A DNA stretch of 64,000 bases, taken from the NCBI GenBank assembly GCA_016165875.1, contig JABBOT010000027.1, forward strand, positions 2,829,939-2,893,938. Direction: 5' to 3'. The position numbers and the translations under genes were made by a program. The DNA is from Acanthopleura granulata (Eukaryota; Mollusca; Polyplacophora; Chitonida; Chitonidae). Shown piece after piece: positions 58,601 through 64,000 of this stretch (position 1 is its first letter; each line of letters opens with the position of its first letter). A model generated the notes under the pieces. That model had not been told where the DNA came from, did not search any database, and saw nothing but the letters and a program-made list of their open reading frames with translations.

Positions 58601-60632
58601 GTAATATTTACATAATGAACATGGGAATCAGATTGGTGATAACAAAAGATATGGAGTTGTGAAATGTAACACACTGCCCCCTGTGTATCTACAGAGCTTT
58701 TCCCCATGTATTAAAACTGCACATGCAAAACAAAGTTGTGGCCCAGACACCATGCCAGTTACTTAATTCCAAAGTGAATTAACACTGAGATGGGCTATCT
58801 TGTGTGTTACCTTGCCACCCCAAATACATACAGATGAATTAAAGATCCATAGCATGTACATGTAAAACGTAAAAATATACTCTACTGACAGGTGAACAAA
58901 TGGGCAGAGCCAAGCACATGCATCACACCCACATCATATATAAAATATTGGATAAATTTACTATTTGTTGTACCATGGTTGCTTCTGTTCACATAAAAAC
59001 ACTTCAATAATCACAATCCCATTTCGTCAATACTTCCAAACTGAGGCTCTTGTGCTCTTAGTTTTGTAGACTTCCACTCAATATATGTATATTTGTGCTA
59101 AGGGATCAAATAACTTGTACAATGTTTAAAATACCAATGATCAGCTAAGATGAAGTCTCCTTGACAAACTTTCTGATAGTCTGGTCATAACAATTTGTTA
59201 TAACAACAATACATGCGCAATGTCAATAGCCCCCAAACCTAATTACGTCATGACTGTTTTTCACAAGTCAATGTTGGTAAAAGCCAGATTCATGCCTTAT
59301 ATACATGTATAAGTTTGGGAATGGAGTCCTTCAAATTGCCAAAAAAATTTTATCACACAACAGTGAACATGAGTTAACAGTGAGATATCAATAATGATAA
59401 CTCCAGAAAACAAATCAGATAACAAACAACACTGGTGCATTTGTAGCCTGGTTTTCCCAGAATGCGCCAGCGTCAACAAGCAGATCGGTGATGCATTTTT
59501 GTGTTATGGCTATTACACATGTAAGGTAATGGATGGAAGCTTTGGAAACCTTGTCCTATTTCTGACTCTTTTCCTAAATTGATATCTCAGGAAACAGAAT
59601 TAACTGTTCTGCAGTGGCAGGAAACATACATGTATACTTCCAAGTACAAAGAAACTATCCTGGAGAGTGGTAAACTTCATTAACTTCTATCAGGATGTTG
59701 ACACTGACGTTGACATTTATCATTCAGAATTCTCTGGGTGATGTTACTAAATAGGTCTGCATGCTGATATTCATCAGAGGTATGTCAGAGGATGAGGCAA
59801 CCCCCATACAACCTCAGCAAACATTCACCATTTAAATTGTACCTCTGAGAGTCGTTGACGTCAACTGCCTGTTTGGCATGAAAATAATTCAGGGAGTTTG
59901 GATTTTACAAGTGTGTACGATTTCCCCTACCCACTGTTAATATATTCTTCAGCTTCATAAGTAAAAACAGAGGTGTACTAAAAGGACATCTGCACGCTGC
60001 TGTGTCAACTAATTGAACCCATATGTGATTCAGACTAGGAAGTCTAGCTTTGCAGATTAATGAAACAGTTTGACAGTTCTTATCTTTCAACTACATGAAC
60101 ACGAGCTCACAGGGAACCAGTTTCTGACAGGCAAAACTAAATGGCATTTACAAAGATTTACAGATGCATATATTTATACCATTCATTCCAGTTTGCTGAA
60201 CAAACATTGAAAGTTGATGTCTAACAATGCTGTTTGCCACTACACCAGTCTATCACCGGATCATCCAGTCTGCCTTGCATGTAACGATATAAAATATAAT
60301 CATTATCTTTCACACGAAAATATATATTCATATTTTAATCTATTTTGTACTTTCAGAAACTTATGCAGATTTCACAGCTAAAAAGTCCTTTCAGCTCGTA
60401 TATCTTTTATGTTTGTGAGCTGAAATTTTAGAATTTGAAATTTCTATCACAAACCATATTGAAATAAAATTTCATTACAGGTTGTTAATCCCACAACCCC
60501 TACTAAGACAATTTTGTGCCTTGTTTATTTGTCTGTTGAAATATTTCAGATCTTTATATTATACTTTTAAAGGTTGTATCTCTCCAATCAGTTTATAAAA
60601 TACCTCATTAAAATTGGCTTTACAGTTTTAAC
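52640..60632. other. No gene seen, probably cryptochrome 5' intron
   Basis: Searched on the minus strand for a first cryptochrome exon (HWFRK, RLHDNP, DPWFAGSS-type codons); none found. Plus-strand frames such as 55606-55863 (85 codons) have no recognisable family. CACGTG E-boxes occur at 52728 and 56831, no more than chance predicts. A run of 13 T near 56491 is the only simple repeat of note. Confidence 0.45.
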
Positions 60633-60676
60633 TCATAATGAAATATTTTTCCAACTGAGGTTGCAGTCAGGATTCG

Positions 60677-60698
60677 TAATGAAATAATTATTTCATTA
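60677..60698. repeat. Perfect 22-bp palindrome
   Basis: TAATGAAATAATTATTTCAT followed by TA is its own complement. The flanking ACTCATAATGAAAT at about 60631 is in turn complementary to ATTTCATTATGAG at 60690-60702, so two alternative hairpins are possible. Confidence 0.85.
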
Positions 60699-61179
60699 TG
60701 AGTAATTTATTTCAATAGAGGTTGCCAAGTCACATGGGGAGACAGCTTTACTCTAAGTCTGCACTTCAGAAGGAGCCAAACTTCTTGTATTCCTCTCTCA
60801 ATCTTTTGAAGATGGAAGGACAAATTTCTAACTAAAATGAAGATCTATATATATGCAATAACACAATATAACACAATTTTACAAGCAAGCACACACATAT
60901 GAACCAATTTGCCTCCGTCAAATCTGACATGGACTGCCACCATTTTCGTTATCAACATTGACAAGCAAAGATCAGGGTGGAAAGCTTAAAGCATTAGTGT
61001 ACAGATTTAGTATTCATAACTAGCTACATGTATATTTTACATGTACATACTGTTATCTTGAGATTTAAATCATTTCTGATGAGACAACAGCTCTACTGTT
61101 TGGGACAAAATTCTCACAAGTCAATTACAAAATTATGTATGTATAACGAATACAGGACAATCAAAATTGAAAAATTTGG

Positions 61180-61640
61180 CCTGAAGTGGACCAAAACCGT
61201 AACAGTAATTAGTAGCATTTTGAAAGAAATGTTAACATATTCTGGATGAACAGACAGACAGACAACCAATCATCAAAATGGAAAATCGGTAACAGAATTT
61301 AAGTATCTTGATGTAGTCTACACTTAAACCAAGTTTCACTGAAATCAGTCAAAACCTGTAGGAGGATTACCGTTTTTAAAAACACATGTATGCTAACACA
61401 TACTGGATAAACAGACAGAAAGACGAACAACCGATCACCGAAATGGAAAATCGATACTAGGAATTATGTATCTTGATATCATCTACACTTGGCTCAAGTT
61501 TCGTTCAAATCGGACAAAAACTGTAGGAGGAGTGGTGTTTTGAGACGCCAGACAAGCAGATTCACAGATGGATGCTGGACAACTTGCTAATCGTCCATAA
61601 CCTCTTCTGAACCAGAAGAGCTAAAAAGAGCCAAGAGCTA
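61180..61640. repeat. Solo end of the inverted-end element
   Basis: Matches 30690-31145 in the same orientation. Both have TAGCATTTTGAAAG or AGTTTTGAAAG, ATTCTGGAT.AACAGACAGAC, ATGGAAAAT.G.TA, GTATCTTGAT, CAAAT.GGACAA.AACTGTAG, GGACAACTTGCTAAT and AGAGCTAAAAAGAG. Two sub-units of about 170 bases are visible. No element core is attached. Confidence 0.8.
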
Positions 61641-63001
61641 AAATACTTAAAAGGTAATAATTAATGCAAGTAATAAATCCCTTAAAATCATTAATGAGAA
61701 TGGTTTTATGCATTTTTCTGTCAACACAGGGTGGTCTCTACCAAATTACGTGAAATCATACAAGGCCAACCTTTATGAGCTGCAAGAGCTTCGCACTTTA
61801 GTTCAGTGTTAAAACAGCTAGAAGAGAGACAACATGAATATTCAATTTCTCTACATAATGCTTTGCTGTTCTGCATATAGTTATAAAAACAGGTCAAAAA
61901 AGAACCCTGGAGTTTTTTCAAGTTTCCAGATGATCTGACCATCAAGAAGGTGTGGCTTTACCGTACAAGTGTTACCTGGTTCTTTGAGTCATCTCAAGGT
62001 CTGCAAAGTAGTTAATGTCAGGGAATAAAAGAGGCAAACACCAGTGCTTGGAGACCACTCCTTGTTGAACATAATCTACTTACATCAGCATAACATCCTA
62101 TCAGTGGTCTATCAGGGTCTGATAGGCCACCCTTTATATACTGAGGGCACAGGCCTCAGTGAGAGCATTGTTTTGATAAGCTACTAGCCTACAGCTGGAC
62201 AAGCCTAGTTGTTTTACTTTAACAAGTTTCAAGATGACTTATAAAACAAGGTGTAACTTCAACATAGTAAATATACATATCACAATATTCAGAAAAAGAC
62301 AAGCTACTGAAACTGATAAAAATAAACAATACACAATCCAAGGTCTACTAAAGGCACAAATGACCAGCCTTCCTAGTAGTTTTTCACCTCTTTGAGCTGC
62401 TATTATATTCTACATGGTTTCTAACAACATTTGAAAGCTTCATTTGAATATGGTATACAGACCATCACTGAGAGGTACAAACTTGACAAGTTATAAAGAC
62501 CTTTATGTTAAATAAAAACACAAACACATATACTAGAATGGCTTCACTATCAGGCATCCCTAATACACAGTGCCTAGGTATTAGGTAAAGGTGGGATGGG
62601 ATAGGGGAGTGAGATACATGTGCCTGGATAAGTATTACCAGTCAATAAGCTCAGTGAACCATAACAAAAGGCCTGTGTTACACAAGGCAGAAGGATTTTG
62701 TGCACACAAGAAAAACAGCCATATCCGCTCTCTCCATTTTACATTTTCCATAACGGTACCTACACACAGTGGTTATAAAATACTATTAACTGAACTATAA
62801 ACTGATAGATAGCAAATCACTGTACACTGATGCTGATGTCCCTATCCTAGATGTGCCAGTATTTATGTCATACAAAGCTATTTAGGCATACATGTATGTT
62901 ATTTGGAATGCCAACAATGACATGTGGCTGTCATCCCACGTAAGTATGAATTTAGAATACCTTGGTAAGTAGAATAATATCCAGGCATGAGGAATTAACA
63001 G
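61641..63001. other. No gene seen
   Basis: AT-rich sequence. Frames at 61721-61945 (-) and 62591-62800 (+) have no recognised motif. Confidence 0.4.
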
Positions 63002-63239
63002 CTTGATGACTAACTGGTTTCACTGTTTACCAGGTGTTTTGAGGAGCGTACAAGCCTTTTTCTATGGCAGGGAACTAAGTTTCAGTTCCGTGATTTTGTT
63101 AGAGCCAGGTGTCTCCTTCAGCTGGTTGTATTAGAGACACAGGTCACCTCCATCCAGCCTTGCCAGCGTCCTCAGAATAAATAATGTTTACCTTCATTCA
63201 CACTGCTCAGACTTCTTGCCCTATGTTTTGAAATCACTC
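63002..63239. repeat. Left arm of a large inverted repeat
   Basis: Complementary to 63544-63796. Shared words, with the right arm read on the minus strand, include TGATGACT, ACTGTTTACCAG, TTTCAGTTCCGTGATTTTGT, GTCACCTCCATCCAG, GTTTACCTTCA, CTGCTCAGAC and TGAAATCACTC. Identity is roughly 75-80% by eye with small indels. Read outward from the centre, the arm contains GAAG|GTAAAC at 63192, a donor-like site. Confidence 0.9.
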
Positions 63240-63329
63240 TTTATTGATTAAGATAACAACCACACGTTCTGGCCCTTCCCAGCAAGAAATAACATCGTGT
63301 TGCTCCACGCGTGTCCGTCTCCTCCAGAC

Positions 63330-63420
63330 TTCAACAGGACACTGAGAAACTGCGCTAGTGTGCAGGCGCGAACATCATTTTATAAGCCAGAAAAGCCAAT
63401 GTGCGACTACATGATTGGAT
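63330..63420 (-). promoter_or_regulatory. TATA/CCAAT centre of the inverted repeat
   Basis: On the minus strand CCAAT (63418-63414) precedes TATAAAA (63384-63378). About 34-42 bases later lie GCAGTTTCTCAGTG initiator-like sequences. The TATA core TTATAA is self-complementary, so a plus-strand start is also conceivable, and a plus-strand CCAAT lies at 63396. This ~300-bp central spacer has visibly more CpG (GCGCGAAC, CACGCGTG) than its surroundings, as expected of a promoter. Confidence 0.4.
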
Positions 63421-63543
63421 ACAAAGTTTTCACCCAAAGTTTTTGAAAGTAACTTTAGCAAATTCTTCCCGTGCAAAACTTGTAATCGTTACCAGAACTT
63501 CTGTGAGTAAATATGGCCCTGAGTAAAACCACAAACAAGGTCG

Positions 63544-63796
63544 AGTGATTTCAAGATAATGGACAACACGTCTGAGCAGAGTGGGTGAAGGTAAACTTTA
63601 TTTATTGACATTTTTGTGAGTCACTGGCAAAACTGGATGGAGGTGACGTGTGTTTCCAATACAACATCAGTTGGAGAAGGAGACAACTGGGTCTAACAAA
63701 ATCACGGAACTGAAAGTTTGTTTCCTGCCCCCCCCAAAAAAGGCCTGTACGTTCCTCAGTGCAGCTGGTAAACAGTAAAGAGGGTAAGTCATCAGG
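63544..63796. repeat. Right arm of a large inverted repeat
   Basis: Inverted counterpart of 63002-63239. Read outward it contains ATGGACAACACG, then GTGGGTGAAG|GTAAAC at 63590, the same donor-like site as in the left arm, and a C(9) run that is not in the left arm. Confidence 0.9.
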
Positions 63797-64000
63797 CGCC
63801 TTCAGCTATTAGCCTTCAAAATGTAGCTAATCTGATAAACAAAAGTCATAACACGTTTGCAAAATGCCCCAGGAATGACCTCACAAAATATGGACCCTTT
63901 TGAATCCCCAAGTGCAGTGAGCAATAGGTGTCATTTGTATGACACAAATGGATATGAGTTTGATTTGGGAGAACTAGAACAAAAAATACATGTAGACATC
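63797..64000. other. No gene seen
   Basis: A small palindrome, TGTCATTTGTATGACA, is at about 63930-63945. Nothing else can be supported before the window ends. The missing first cryptochrome exon or exons are expected beyond this point. Confidence 0.4.

Overview
This is nuclear DNA from an animal, almost certainly a lophotrochozoan and most likely a mollusc (or a brachiopod-like relative). Three things point there. Coding sequence is split into short exons with GT-AG introns. Non-coding DNA is AT-rich (about 63% A+T by eye) and full of the ACATGTA-type words common in such genomes. Many copies of a tRNA-derived SINE are present, whose tail runs TTTATTTGATTGGTGTTTTA and then a 'CCGTACTCAAGAATATTTCAC' core, a type familiar from molluscan sequence. 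Most long open frames are chance frames or repeats.

Two conserved genes are firmly supported, both on the minus strand. (1) The 5' end of CSTF3 (CstF-77, a pre-mRNA 3'-end cleavage factor): exons at 28370-28329, 24756-24655 and 24303-24208 encode the first 80 residues in continuous phase. The rest was not found, so the left 24 kb is probably a very long intron plus repeats. (2) Nine consecutive exons (50607 down to 42495) of a cryptochrome of the vertebrate-like, type II repressor class, about 445 residues. The first ~50 residues were not found and presumably lie beyond 64000. The C-terminal tail is uncertain; one candidate exon is at 41394-41258.

Layout. 1-3 kb: a nest of dispersed repeats with hairpins. 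4 kb: an old SINE. 7.7-7.9 kb: a CCAAT/CRE-like/TATA/Inr promoter on the plus strand with a possible first exon. 14.77-16.41 kb: a 28-bp minisatellite with a 54-bp higher-order block, open in all three forward frames. 16.4-24.2 kb: gene-free. 24.2-28.4 kb: CSTF3 start. 29.2-31.1 kb: a ~1.9-kb transposon-like element with long inverted ends, whose core recurs at 1.6-2.5 kb and whose end recurs at 61.2-61.6 kb. 35.6-38.8 kb: a decayed DIRS-like tyrosine-recombinase retrotransposon, complete with 58-bp inverted terminal repeats. 39.5 kb: a second type of tRNA-derived SINE. 41.2-41.4 kb: an exon-like patch with overlapping frames. 42.5-50.6 kb: cryptochrome, with introns carrying a 32-bp minisatellite, a ~170-bp tandem array and two SINEs. 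51.8-52.6 kb: a broken CxxC-type coding relic. 63.0-63.8 kb: a large diverged inverted repeat around a TATA/CCAAT centre.

The two genes do not form an operon. One acts in mRNA 3' processing, the other in the circadian clock. The most unusual structures are the head-to-head palindrome at the right edge, the inverted-end element family, and the frame-transparent minisatellite.
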